A DNA stretch of 64,000 bases from Daucus carota subsp. sativus. Taxonomy: Eukaryota; Streptophyta; Magnoliopsida; Apiales; Apiaceae. The translations under genes and the position numbers were made by a program. The notes beneath the pieces are model-generated. The model made no database searches. It had not been told where the DNA came from and saw only the letters and a list, made by a program, of their open reading frames with translations. This document shows positions 34,581 to 47,617 of the stretch, one piece after another (the first letter of the stretch is position 1; every line of letters starts with the position of its first letter). The DNA lies in contig NC_030384.2 of assembly GCF_001625215.2 (NCBI RefSeq), positions 29,810,527-29,874,526 of the forward strand, in the 5' to 3' direction.

Positions 34581-37500
34581 TTACGTAGAGACCTGTTTCC
34601 AAAAATCAAGGGACATCCGGTGCTGCAACAAAAATATAAAGCATTAGAATGCTCGTAAGTAAAAGAGGAGAAGGGAATTTTTATACGAGGCCATTATGCA
34701 TCTAAACCTTAAACACTATCTTTGCCAACATGACAAACCTACAAACATTACTATATTGATAAAGACCACTGAGAATCTCCATAGGTTCAGATTTAGCAGA
34801 AATTAGCTAACTTTTTAAACCCAAGAACCGTGTCAAACTGTCAATTGTTGCATCCTACTTCCTCCGACACAAGTAACTTTAAATAAGGAAGCTGGACATA
34901 TAATAGTAAATTCTTGTCATTGTTTGTTCTTATTAAATTCAATATGATCAAACTTTTCTTTGTTATTATGATGAGTTAACTGTACTTCGCCTTCGAATGA
35001 AGGAAAATTTTGATTCTGATCTCAACGAAGTGACAAATACTAATCTTTGCAGAAACCCTTCTCCTTCAAACTACATCATTTTCTCACATTGCCTAATGTT
35101 TTGTGGCCAACCCTCGGCCCAGAACAAACAAAATGTCATAATTAATGTTATAAGTTATCATGTGCAAGGTTTGTATAGGTTCAAATAAGTGAATCTCGAT
35201 ACAAGAAGGGGAGGGACAAGTCATCTGATTTCTACCAGAATGCCTTCAAAGAACATAATACTATTATATTGCTGTGGTAATGGACCAAAATGTGAACATG
35301 GACGATACATAAGCCATCAGTCTGAAAACGTTGTTAGAGACTGATGTGCATTTTTTCAAATTACCATGCAAGACTTGTAAGAGAAACATCATGGGAAACA
35401 GATCAGATCGTACTCTTAAGCACATTTAAATTTATAAAAAGAAGCGTTACTCCGGTAAGTTTGTCAAAATCACACAAGTATCCCTCCGTATGGTGGCCAC
35501 CTGGAAGTACCTACTACCAATAAATATTTGCAGAAATAACACTCTTTCTTTTTAATGATCAATTTTGATCTTATCCCGGAACACATGAATTACAAAAGAA
35601 AACGCTGAAACAGGAATTGGGCATTTACAAGACCACAAAAACCTTCCCAGATCAATCGAGTTAATGATTGTTGTTTAGAATAAACTACCTTGGAAATCGG
35701 CATCTTTTCTCTAACTGAATCAAGCAGTGAGAAGTCAATATCTGCAACAGCAAGGCCTGTTGACACTCGATCTGAAACAGTGTCATGTCAAGGGTTATTC
35801 ATCTGATTCCAATAAAGATGCTTAAAAACATTAAAAATATATATATTATACAAGTTAGTTTTGATAGAAGAGTACATATTCCTTGCATTGAATACTTTTC
35901 AAATCACATTTCACAGTCTTTGGTTTTTATAACTGAAATGGTGATGAACACAGTATCATAAATCTTAGCAAAGAACTTCCCAAATGGTAAAGCACCGGAG
36001 ATGGACGACCAGTGAAATATCTATAAATAATCAGTCCCTAAATTTAAACTCAAACACTCTCTCAGGTACCAGCTCTCCTAAAACATTGGGGTGCTGGAAG
36101 GAGGTACTAAATGGATCATACACTATTAACATAGAGCTACATGATATAAAGATGCTATCAGAAAATAGCTTATCTTTGAAAATACAACATAAGCAACCTC
36201 TGGGTTATACTATAGTTATGATTTTGTAGTCATTAGTTCAAGGTGCAGAGGATTTTAATTTTTAACCAACTACCCCTTGCCTTTCTTGAGTGTTCACAAA
36301 AAAGATTTTATATTAAATCAACTCAAATGAAAGTAATTAGTTATTTACCATAGTGAGGGTTGAATAACAAGCAGATAAATGTTCTCCAATTGCAATTCCC
36401 ACTTTATATTAAATCATATGTAGAATTAGATGATCTATATACAACGGTGGTACAGATTGATATTAAACATCCCAAAGAGCAAACAGATAGCCTTATTTCT
36501 ATCTTTATTATTATTTATTATTCCAGTTGTTCCATAAAAATTATCTGAAAAATGTATGGAGTGAGAGCACTCTGTTACATTAATTGGTCTAGCATTATAG
36601 GGGAGAGAAGAAATCAGAATAGAATTCAGAAATATTATTAGGCATCAAGCAACAAGTAAAGGTTTGAGATTACATTCTAGAATGTAGTTATATTAACATA
36701 ATTGTGCAAAAAAAAAATTACAAGGATAAGAACAAATGTGACAGTAAAGATCATTAAGTGCAATTTTATGGTATTTTTAGCAAACAGAGAAATACACCAA
36801 ACAAAATATACAGCCATGTGCATGATAGGTGAGGGTGGGGATCCACTGGGAGTCGAGAGACCTGATCTATACTGAAAGAAATTTGAATGTCAGCCTCTTC
36901 TAAAGTGTGAAATGATAAACAGCTTCTACAGGGACATAAAATAAATGCAAAACCAGATTGAAAATAACACAAGTGAACACAATATCCAGAATACAGTAAT
37001 CTCTCACCAGGTAGCCGACCAATGACAGAACCCCAAGGATCAATTATTAGTGTTTCACCAAAGCTTTCTCTTTTTTCACTATGCTTTCCTGCTTGTGCAG
37101 CTGCTATGACCTGAAAAGCGGATTATCAGTCTTATTACTCAAATCTCTAAACAATAGAGTACTACTAACTATCTCACATCTCAGCAATAAGTGTACAACA
37201 ATGTGGTTGTGCATACTACAAATTAAGAGCAAACACTAAATATATTGGTGATCACACATTTTACGACTCAGAAATTTTATATCCACATTAATGGTAAAGC
37301 AAGAAAGAAATGAATATTTCATAGTTCGAAACAAAACAAGCATTGTTCTATGTTCCTTAAGGATAAGGAATGGAATGTAGATCATAACTTTTAGGAAAAT
37401 ACTAACACACTGTTGGAGTACCATTTTGTACAAAATTTCTAAATTGTAGCTAAGGATCTCATATAGCTAATCTGTTGGGGGTGCTCTTAAGAATACTCCC

Positions 37501-40500
37501 TTCATTACTTTTTTTTTAAGGAACCTCTTTTTTCTCTCAAGGTTAATAAACTAATACAAACACTCTCTTTCTATATTCAAAGAAAGTACTTCTAGTAACA
37601 ATAAAAAAATATGGAGTGATGATAAAGAACTTTGTTAGACGTGATACTACCTATCTATGCCCTGAGTTACTAGGATCTAGTTTTTACTAGAATTTAGTTT
37701 TTTATATTATTTTTAAGTACTACCTATCTTTTTTATAGTTATGTATATTAATTGAATATATAAATGATATTTGACCCCACATTAATTTTTTTTTTTTAGT
37801 GAATTATTATATAGGAGCAAAAGCTACAAGTAAATTATAAGAATTATTTTACTTTGTGACAAAATCTAAGCTACAAGTTAAGTATTGATAAATAAAATAA
37901 AGTATGATGGACACAAATTTATTTTCACTGGGATTATCTCATCAGAGTCAAAGATTCAATTTCGCAGGCACTCGTTCGACCCTTCCACTTCCACTGGCAT
38001 AATTGTTAAAACATCACTTCGAAATAAAATGGCATATAATTGGTTGAATGTTGGCCCCCCATTATCAATATATCCATCATTAATGCCCTAAAATCACGAT
38101 CAGAAAATATGGTCTTGAATATCATTTATTAACGCTACATCGTGTAGCGTTTTGGATATTTATCAAAAATGCTACATCGTCAAGTGTTCTGTTAGGGTTA
38201 AAAGAAAAGAACGGTGTAGCGTTCTGTTAGGGTTAAAAGAGCAGACTACATCGTGTAGCATTTTGTTGGGGTTAAAACAACAAAACGCTACACGATCTAG
38301 CGTTTTCTTCTAAAACTGAAAACGCTAGATTATCCTGCGTTACTAACTGGTATTTTAGGCCATTTTTCCAAAATCTGTTATTTTGGTCATTATTTCTAGA
38401 TTTTGTGAGATCTGAGACCATTTTTCGATGATTGTTGATAACACCCAAACTGAAAAAATCCGATAAACCAGTTCGAAAAAACCTAAATAGACAATTCTGT
38501 TTCGGTGCCAAAAACCGAAACCGGAATTAACCGTATACATATATAATATATTATACTTTATGCTAACTTTATAATAATTAATATTATCATAAGTTATATT
38601 GAAATTAGACATCTAGTTTATATAGATATTAGTAATATAATATTATATAATAACTTAAACTATATAAAATATGGATTATATTATTTTAGTTGATAACTTT
38701 AAGCCTTTAACATTTATTGCATTTTCATCTCAATTCGTGGTCATTTCAATTCTATAAGTAAATTTTAAAAGGGAAAATAGATTTTTTTGCCACTCAACTT
38801 ATTATGCTTTTAGAAACTTACCATCCAACTAATTTTTTTTTTCCTTTTAATCACTAATGTTAGGTTTGGATTTTTTTTAGCCACTAACTTAGGTTCGGAT
38901 TTGATTACTAGCATTATGATAATTATTTTTGTCACTAAACTAATTGTGTCTTTAGAAACTAACCACTCAACTATATTTTTTTTATTTTACTCACTAATGT
39001 CAGGTTTAGCTTCTTTTTTTGGTCACTGAAATTAGGTTCAAATTTGATTATTAGCAATACATTTTCTGTGGAGCATTATTGAAATATAGCGGTAGTTGCA
39101 TTTGTCAAAAAAAATAAAAATTATAGTGGTAGTCTGTAATGTTTTGATGATTTGATATATGTTTGTATCTTTATATATAGTACTTTTTATATCTCCAAGG
39201 TCGTTTACCTTGGGTGATAAGAATTTTATACGCATTTCATGACTTTTGAAAGATGTAGTTTCATAAATAATTTTTTTTATCTTCCGAATGAAAATTTAGC
39301 GTTTTAATTTTTACACACAAAAATAAGTTATGAAACTATGTTTCATAAGAGTCTAAAATAAGTGATAAGCAGTAGAAAAAACTGTAAGCTAATGAGAGGG
39401 AAGGAGGGAGTAATGATAACATAAAATGATGCATTATAGAGAACAATCATCGAAAATTAAGTATTCTTCTCTATTTATTTATTTTGAAAATTGTAATAAG
39501 ATAAAGTTATTAAAATTTTTGAGATAAATTTAAGAGAGATCTTAAACTGAGCTAGTCGATTGAAACTTTAATAACAATAACGAAAGATGATGCATCATAT
39601 CACTCAAATACACTTTATCTTATGAGAGAGGGTGAATTGTTTGAAGTCATTGATTTCATATTCATGATTTATTGAATTTTTATAATTCTAATTACGTTTT
39701 TTCCTGATTTTAATTTTTCATCGGCTCATTTTATATTATTATTACTATATATAAAGATATAAACATGAGACACATCATCAAAATATTACATACTATCACT
39801 ATGTATAAATGATGCTACAAAAAATTATCATAATGCTAGTAATCAAATCCGAACCTAAGTTGGTGGCTAAAAATAAAACCAAACCTAACATTAGTGAGTA
39901 AAAAGGAAAAAAAATTAGTTGGGTGGTAAGTTTCTAAAAACACAATAAGTTGAGTGGCAAAAAAATCTATTTTCCCATTTTAAAAACAAACCATTTCTTG
40001 TGATTTTAATTATTTTTTCATGAATTCGATTTTTGACTCTATTTATTTTATGTTTGGAATCACATTAAAATATATCAATCTTATAAAATATTAGTATTTA
40101 TGAGAAAGAAAAATATGATATAAAAACCATTTTGAACAGTTTGGTAACGGTTAATGACAATTAATCTACCCGAACCACACGTAATGGTTTGGAACGGTTC
40201 ATACAAAAAACCGCGCACACCCCTAAAATTGAGAATGAAGTAAATATGAAAGGATTTTAGAATATGAAGGCCGGGTTTATGGTCTTGTAAAAATAATATT
40301 ATTTGACAAAATTTTATATAAATGGTTGATTGCTTTAATGCTTATATATGTGGTTGTTTGGGGTTATCAATGTTTTTATAATATATGACCCCTTAACTTC
40401 AGAGTTGGATCCGCATCTAACATCTCAGTGAAGGATGATAATCATGTATCTACCATTGACCTACCAATCTTTAATCTTAGGGCTACTGAAGTTATTTAAC

Positions 40501-43318
40501 ATCACAGTGATCTAATCGAAACTTCTATATTAAATAAAGAAACTATTTAAGAGTGTATTACTAGCATTATCTAATACCGAAGAATATAAGGTTTGCCTAT
40601 AAGATGATCAGTATATTGGGTCATGCTGTCAGATTGATAATCAATGTCCGAACTTTCAGTTTAAGGAGGCATGTAGATAAAATTCAGGGATTTAATGCAT
40701 AGCAAGTCAGAATAATTTCATACATAGCACTGGGTTTCAATTGCACGGGCACGGAGAAGAATCTCCCAGTGGGCCTCCCCCGTAACTTTTGTAAATGCTG
40801 AAGGTACCAACATCACCTGTAGAGTGAAAAAATGATGAGAATGGCAGCGTAAAAAAGTTGACCTCCATTGATTCACAAATTTTGTACCTGTGCTTCATGA
40901 TGAAACCTCAGCTGCTGATAGATCTCTGGGAATCTTAAATCATAACAAACTGTCAAACCCAACCGTCCGACGGGGCTGTCTACTGCTACAATTTCCTTCC
41001 CTGAAAAACTTCACCAATTTGAATTTTCTCATAAGTGATAACTATATGCCAACCTAGTATAGAAATATAACATATTTACTGGTGGTATGGACATGGTAAA
41101 AATCTAAACCCAAACATTAAACAGTCTCAACCTTAAAGTATGAAGATAAAGCCTCATACTGTAGTTACAAAGACCTTCAAGAGTGCATCACAATTCATAC
41201 ATTTAGGACAAAAAGACTACTAACTAATAAAATATCATAGAATTTATAGAAATGTATGATAGATGATCAGGTGGATATAAAAAGATAACAATATATAAAC
41301 AGCTTATATCAGACCAGTATATGAAGTTAGATAATTCATAAGTGGACACTAGAAAGAAACATATTATAAAATGTAACATAAGCAAAATTCACACCCACGT
41401 CAGGTAATCAACTGCTTGCAACAGACCACCAAAAGTTTAATTTAATACAAGAAAACCTAAAGATGATCTGGTAAGACTGTGAATTACAGCATTAGATAAT
41501 AGCTAAAATTAACAGACCTGCTTCTGTAAAGCTGCTCTCTTTATACACAGCCCCTCCAGGAACATCCACATCAAACCTTCAAATAGTTCAACATATTATG
41601 TATGGTAAGTTCTAACGTCTAAATTTTCTACATAATAGGAAAAGAAGCATTCAAACTGGCCAACATTGCCAATGCAATACTAAAAAAATATTCTTAAATA
41701 CATATTTGACAGTGACTGCCAGTAAAGCGCATACAAGTGCATCTTGCTATATGTGCTTTTGATATTTCCAGCATTGTCAATTAAAACATGTGTGTTACGC
41801 AAGTGTGCATCATCTGATCCTTTTTCTTGGAATCCTCCCAGAGACAACCAAATGTTGGATTCCCTGCACTTGACATAATTCATGAATATTATTATCTTCA
41901 AACATCTAGCTATTTTGTCATAGTTGTGAGATATAAGTTCTACTTAACCATGTATTTTACCTTGCAAGAGAACAGTACCCTTTCATGATAGGCCCGTCTA
42001 GTGGTTCTGCAATCTTAAGACTATCACCAAGTGCAGCGCCAACATAGGAGAAGTTTTCAGGAAAACAAAGCATTTTTGCCCCAGCCGAAGCTGCTTCCTT
42101 CACACATTCATAGTTTTGTATTAAATTTATAAATTCACACGGGACACACTCAAACAGATATATATAACCAGAAGTTAATATTTGAAACCAAATTAACTAG
42201 GCAAAATAAAAACTAGCTTCACCTTTCCATTAATCTTGTGTTAGGTTGGGGAGAATGGAATGAAATGACTAAATATAAATGAAAATAATAGAAGTATATA
42301 AATGAAAATAATATAAGTGTGAGGAGAGTTTTGAAAAAATGATTGAGTGAGTGCAAAATTGTTATAATGAGATTTGAAAAGAAATTGAGTATAGGAGGGA
42401 ATGGACCATTCTTTCACAAATTGGGTTGCGATGTCTATATAGGGTATAAGGAATAGAATGGAGGATGGAATGAAATTTATAAATAATTACTCATAACAAA
42501 GTTTAGATTTCATTCCATTCCTTCGGATTTCATTCATCCCAACCAAACATAGCATTACAGTTTTTTTTATATTTAATTTATTGCAAACAAAGACAAAACT
42601 AAAAGAGCTCTATATTAAAAGCTTTTTTCGCTAATATAAAATAAAACCTTTAAGCTAAATAAAGGCATGTTTACATTAAGTGAATGTGAAACCCGTTGGT
42701 GTTGGCAACTACATGGGCTCTCTTGTAAACTTTATGTGAATGTGAAACCCATTGGTACTGGCAAATACATGGGCTCTATTGTAAACTAAGTGTTGAATAC
42801 ATTTTGAAGAGCCGTCAATCCATCAATGTGATTAGATTATTTATTCTTGAATTTTATTCATCATACGCATATTTGGCGAAACCACCAATATAAGAACATA
42901 GACTAAAATTTCGTAATTTTTATAACAAGAAATAAAAATCAAACCACCATACTGAACTCTTATTGATTCCACTTTTTCGAGCATATTCACAAATTCATCT
43001 AAATCAGAAATTAATCAAAATTAACAAGCTTGAGTATAATAAAATTCGATACATAGTCAAATAAGCTCTCTATTCAACAAATTATCATCACAATATTTTA
43101 GAGTGCGAAGTACAATTTATCAGCTATATTTGTACTATTAGCAAAGCCTTGTAAAAACAATAATCAATTAATTAATTTTTGTTAATATATGTGGCGCTGA
43201 TCGTATATTTATAAAGTTGAAATGGTACCTTGACAAGGCGAGAACAAGTGGAGAAATTGGCGGCGAGGTCGTTGATTGAAGTCATCTGAGCTGCCGCAAC
43301 TCGGACGGAACTCGTCAT
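34581..43318 (-). CDS. carbon-nitrogen hydrolase (nitrilase superfamily), deaminated-glutathione amidase type
   Basis: Likely hydrolyses the amide of deaminated glutathione, a metabolite-repair reaction. Exons: 43318-43229, 42097-41961, 41863-41735, 41576-41518, 41000-40888, 40816-40724, 37110-37008, 35771-35689 and 34622-34581. All phases agree and give 282 aa. The sequence starts [20 protein letters not shown], the usual Nit1-type N-terminus. The catalytic residues are visible: Glu in [10 protein letters not shown], Lys in [14 protein letters not shown] and Cys in [11 protein letters not shown], with the second structural Glu in [14 protein letters not shown]. The end is [13 protein letters not shown]. 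The first ATG (43318) gives no transit peptide, which suggests a cytosolic form. The length matches the family. The 3.6-kb intron between exons 6 and 7 holds several transposons. Specificity is inferred from similarity to Nit1 rather than to true nitrilases. Confidence 0.92.
38125..38345. repeat. repeat block with AACGCTACATCGTGTAGCGTT palindromes
   Basis: The palindromic word GCTACATCGTGTAGC recurs in variant forms (GCTACATCGTCAAGTG, CGGTGTAGCG, CTACATCGTGTAGCATT, CGCTACACGATCTAGCG). The phrase TTCTGTTAGGGTTAAAAGA occurs twice and TTTTGTTGGGGTTAAAAC once. It is in the same style as 32500-32910. Confidence 0.75.
38771..39976. mobile_element. Mutator-like TIR element, 1.2 kb, with 9-bp target duplication
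   Basis: The termini GGGAAAATAGATTTTTTTGC and, inverted, GCAAAAAAATCTATTTTCCC are perfect mirror images, flanked by ATTTTAAAA at 38762-38770 and 39977-39985. The left terminal repeat is duplicated in tandem: CACTCAACTTATT..GTTAGGTTTGGA recurs as CACTAAACTAATT..GTCAGGTTTAGC. The right repeat is about 150 bp. No transposase frame is present. A Stowaway-like piece lies within at about 39200-39410. Confidence 0.88.
39200..39410. mobile_element. Stowaway-like MITE inside the Mutator-like element
   Basis: The right end GGGAAGGAGGGAG followed by TA, and the interior GATGTAGTTTCATAAAT / TTATGAAACTATGTTTCATAAGAG, match the 11308-11554 family. The left TIR is not recognisable. It is a later insertion or was carried along by the host element. 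Confidence 0.55.
42239..42552. mobile_element. candidate MITE in amidase intron 1
   Basis: TGTTAGGTTGGGGAGAATGG near the left end is mirrored by TCATTCATCCCAACCAAACA near the right end. Nearby GGAATGAAAT words are also inverted on the right. It is about 310 bp, AT-rich and non-coding. No clear target duplication is seen, so the superfamily (hAT is possible) is open. Confidence 0.55.
42681..42793 (+). repeat. two-copy tandem repeat, unit about 56 bp
   Basis: GTGAATGTGAAACCCGTTGG..ACATGGGCTCTCTTGTAAAC is followed at once by GTGAATGTGAAACCCATTGG..ACATGGGCTCTATTGTAAAC. It lies in the first intron of the amidase gene. Confidence 0.9.
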
Positions 43319-44400
43319 TACTGCTGAGTCGCCGCCGACGAGTCGTGTTCTTGATGTAATAAAGAAAATGGTCAAATTTGCGCACAAATATTGCGATTAA
43401 TGTTTAACAGATTAATTATCAACTACACTGCTTTAAAAAAAAAATTATCAACTACCCTCCCTTCGCCTCATTTCTTCTGTGCTTTAAAAAAAACTTAAAT
43501 GTTAAAATTTTATTCTACGATATTAAAATTAGTAAATTAATATTATATATAAGTCTTAAAATATATTCCCACAAAATTTTTTGGTAAAATTTCATAGATA
43601 AGAGAAGTAAATTTAATTTCATATGAATCATCTCTCACAAAATAAATATTTCTTCTTCAATTTGCGTGAATATAAGTAGTATCCACATGTCAAAGTTATG
43701 ACAAACAAGAGAGAATAAAAGATATAAAATGATAATTTAATTGTTAGAATTAATTTTATTCGATTCTATATTTCATTGTTTAGCTATGTAAATAGGTCGA
43801 TGTTGATTTGCAGCCAAATAAATCACAAATTAAGATGAATATTTTATCACAAAATTTTATATAAACTTTATGGTATAACAAATTTTGTATAAGATTATTC
43901 AAATGAAAATACAAATTTGTGGACGATTCACTTTGAGTGGCAAATCTATGAAGAGGGGTGAATCTGGTAGAAATTTTCAGTGAAAATCGATAAAAAAAAA
44001 TTATTTATATTATAATTTTAAAAAAATTATATTTATTATATAATTTTTTATCAAAAAGGCCCATCTTAGTAGATCTTGGATCCGCCACTGTAATTAATAA
44101 CTAACATGTTTAAAATTCAAATTCCGGCAAAAAAAAATTCAAATTCGATAAATTTCCACCGAATATTTCTCTTCTCAAGAATAATAATCGATAAAATATT
44201 TTTATGTATCAGTGTTGTTGGAGTCTCCGATTTTGGGCGCGAACGAGATAAGACTCGTTTAACAAAAAGCACAAGGCTTCAGCCTAATACCAGTCCAAGG
44301 GCTATTGTGAGAAATCGGAGAAAGATCACGTCCAACGTTTTAGACAGCAGTCTAATGACCACATTTTTATTTTTCTCCACATTCTCCACTTCATAAGTCC
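43319..44400. other. AT-rich spacer upstream of the amidase gene
   Basis: The first part is the probable promoter and leader of the minus-strand amidase gene. I see no other gene or clear element. Confidence 0.5.
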
Positions 44401-44559
44401 TCGACACCTGATGAAGCGGAGTGAGATTTTATGTATAATGGTTCCGATTTGCTTGTAATTAACACATAATTTACACAAAATGACACTTGTATATTCATGC
44501 TTACTCACCGACAACTAGTTTAACTTGGTCTCAGGTGAGTCAAAAGATCATGTATTATA

Positions 44560-45760
44560 TTCATCTCACTTGCAAGTCAAGCTAAAGTATAAAACTGGTT
44601 CCAATATTTGGCGTCATTTTAAGAATGTACAAACAAACTCAAACCTAATTAGCCTAAACACCTAGACCAATTAGTAACCATGACCTCCTCCTTGCGAACG
44701 AACCCTCAACTACTCGCCCTACTCCAGTTACGTCTACGAACATCGATTTTGGGGAAGGGGAAGATGGACCCTAGCCAAATTCAAAAAATTGACGAATTAT
44801 GCTATCGAAATGGAGGGAGGAGATGAAGAACAAGGAGCAGAAGCGTGAGAAAGCGAAGTAGTCATCAAAAATGGCAGAGAGAAACTCAACATTTCATGTG
44901 CAAAGGAGGGAGGCTGATGTTGTAAGGTTATGGACCCTACAGCTGCAAAGAGAAGAGATAGAACTCTAGAAAACAGCCTTCCATAAAGCTTTGGAGGCCA
45001 AACAAGTTGTTATCCAAGTAGAGCCAGAGGTGCAAAGGGTTAAGACGCCAAGACATGATCAAAATAGTTTTTCGAACTCCAAATACTCTCCCATATATCG
45101 AAGTCAAAAGAAGTACCCTCATCGAATTCTAAAGAAAGAGAGGGTCCCACGTCTGAGACCAATTATGTCGGATAAAAAATGCCATAAGATCAAAATGAGT
45201 CGGTTGTGACTGAGGTAATCGAGCAGTACCAACTGTCGCCACAAAAATAGTTTCAGGAGATAAATGTGTTCAACGACAAAGACGACCTAGAGAACTATAA
45301 TAATAAGTATAAGCCCTTGATGACTGAGATGGGTCATTGTGATATGTATAGGATGTTCAAGACCAACCTGAGGGCCCCATGTCAATGTGGTACAAATCTT
45401 TGAGGCCTCGATCGGTGAATTCTTATGAGCAGCTCTGAAAGAAGCATATGAGGTATTACTCCAACCTGTACTGAAGAGAGAAGGATACCAATGCGTTGAT
45501 TCATTGTCGATGGAGTCTAGGCGAAGAGCTTGAATCATGATCACCAATTTAGACAAGATGAAAGCATTAGGATTTTGACAACCGTATTGGACCCCATAAA
45601 AGATAAGAAGCATTGATCCCCACCTTATGATATTCACACAAGTCTTTGAATGATATACACATTTGAGAGATTATAGCATTTAGAGAAAGATTGAATTTAT
45701 TGGAAGTCATAGAGAGTCTATAATAGATGTTCGAGGAAAGAAGAGGCACGATAGTTAATA
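44560..45760 (+). pseudogene. decayed LTR-retrotransposon leader and gag
   Basis: AACTGGTTCCAATATTTGGC near 44597-44617 resembles the leader and primer-binding area of plant Ty3-type elements. Further on, frame-by-frame reading gives gag-like text, notably MWYKSLRPRSVNSYEQL (from 45385), interrupted by a stop, then KKHMRYYSNLY and REKDTNALIHCRW. This is the arrangement of plant Ty3 gag (W..SL.P.SI.S.EQL). Many stops and frameshifts interrupt it, and no protease, RT or integrase follows. It is a dead fragment; the LTR limits cannot be fixed. Confidence 0.5.
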
Positions 45761-45807
45761 TGAGTCTAAAGGGTCTGATAAGGACGATTAAAAAGTTAGA
45801 CTAATGA

Positions 45808-45982
45808 GTCGAACGCAAACAAGATAGAGGTCACATGATGTTCTCTTCACTAAATAAAATAAAAGTCGGATCTTATTTGAACGTTGAAATTCATCAGTCG
45901 AAAGCAAATGAGATAGAGGTCAAATGATGTTCCCTCCACTAAATAAAGTAAAAACCGAATTTTATTTAGCCGTTGAAGTTGA
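45808..45982 (+). repeat. two-copy tandem repeat, unit about 90 bp
   Basis: GTCGAACGCAAACAAGATAG..GATGTTCTCTTCACTAAATA is followed by GTCGAAAGCAAATGAGATAG..GATGTTCCCTCCACTAAATA. The units diverge by several substitutions. It lies next to the retrotransposon remnant and may derive from it. Confidence 0.75.
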
Positions 45983-46561
45983 AGATGCGCGACAAATATA
46001 ATCACCTAAACACTTGAATTTTTAGAAATACATTTTTATTTACACATAGTCATGTTTTTAGAGATACCTAAACATATTTACACATAGTCGGATATTTTGA
46101 TTGATTCTTGGATGAATTTTTATTCTTTAATCTTTTTGTATTTGCTTTGATTTTATATAAAGAGATTGAGGGTTCCAAATTTCTCAAGAATTCGAGTTTG
46201 AACTTTGAATAATTGAGGGGTACACGAGACATGCTTTTTTACAAAATTGATTTAGATCCACTAATAAACACGTATTGAAGGTCATTACCATTTATTAACT
46301 AATCTTAAAATTCATTGTCTTATAAACTTACTTCTTTATTTTCGGTTAAAATAAATATTTTAATAATAAAAATCATAAGTAAAAAACTCATTAAAAGAGA
46401 TCAAGAGAACCGGATTCGCGGGTCATCGTACTCGATTCACAAGAACTAGCGTTTTATGTACCTGATCCCGTATTTCGTACCCGAACGACCCGTCAAACAT
46501 GCAATAATATTTGAGCCCCCTAATTCTTAGTACCGGTTTCACCACTGAATACAAAAAGTTT

Positions 46562-46811
46562 CTCCCTCCTGTGCCCCTCATTTGTTTACATTGAGGGGTG
46601 GGGGCTCAGCACGCATTTTAATACTCTCGTAAAACGTAGTTCGATAAATTATTTTGAATTTTTTTTCTTCTAAATAAAAATTTGATATTTAAATTTTTAT
46701 ACAAAAAAGAAAAACTTTAAAAATAAGTTATATAACTATATTTTATATGCGCCTTAAAATGCGTGTCGAGCAGTTGTTAAAACTGTAAAGAAATAAGAGG
46801 GACAAAGGGAG
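46562..46811. mobile_element. Stowaway-type MITE
   Basis: The left end CTCCCTCCTGTGCCCCTCAT and right end AGAGGGACAAAGGGAG (then TA) enclose ACGTAGTTCGATAAATTATT / AGTTATATAACTATATTTTATA, as in the 11308-11554 family. It is 250 bp. Confidence 0.8.
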
Positions 46812-47440
46812 TACTATTTATTCATCTATGATATATTACACTATTAAAATATCTGACGGATCTAAAAATTGATATATTTAAATTAAAATTTAAATTCAAA
46901 ATTGTAAAATATTTGAATTTAATTATATGAACCTGATTGAAATTGTAACCCCCAAATCCTAATCCTAATGAAAGTGAGCACTAAATATTACTAGGACATT
47001 TATGAACTAAAGTTAAGTTCATTTAACACTGATAATCAAGATTCTCTATCAAATGAAAAAACCAATTTCATGTCGACAGATTTATATACAAATGATATGT
47101 CATCCAACATATACAGATTTATAGAAAAATCACATTCCATCTTATGAAAAAGTAAACAATGATAAAAAAGTGCAAATTGATAAGTTGAAATTTGATCATA
47201 AACCAATGCACATGTGTCATCATTGATAAGGTATCGTCAAAAACAAATGATATGAGATCACAACAATTCAGAAAAAGTTGCCTAAATTGATGGTTTGTTA
47301 ATTGTCAAAGTCAAAACACCCACATGCCCCAAATTACCAAATTTGCCCCTCCAAATCCAAAAAGAAAACAACACTAATGCACTAGTAGGGGTAGAATTGT
47401 CCAATAAATAACCAGTTGATATATTTATACTCTACAATAT
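46812..47440. other. spacer and promoter region of the PP2C gene
   Basis: AT-rich sequence without an element I can name. The last part should be the PP2C promoter; ATATATTTATACTCTAC near 47420 is a TATA-like candidate. Confidence 0.45.
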
Positions 47441-47617
47441 ATAGTCATTTTCTTGCCAACAAAGGAAAATTAGATACATTCCTTACACTTTCTCTTTCCT
47501 GCTCTCACGATCTACCCTTCATTCATTCCCCAAAATTCCATAAAAATCCAATCTTTTTGTTGCTATTCTATCATGGGATTTTCAGCTTTTGAGTTAAAGT
47601 TGAGGTTTTGATTCAAG

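Larger units (their letters stand above)
37111..40723 (-). other. large transposon-filled intron of the amidase gene
   Basis: The 3.6-kb intron contains the repeat block at 38125-38345, a Mutator-like element (38771-39976) with a Stowaway-like piece inside it, and, near 40200-40225, a hAT-like end (CGCGCACACCCCTA). The other eight exons are separated by much smaller gaps, apart from the 1.1-kb first intron. Confidence 0.75.
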
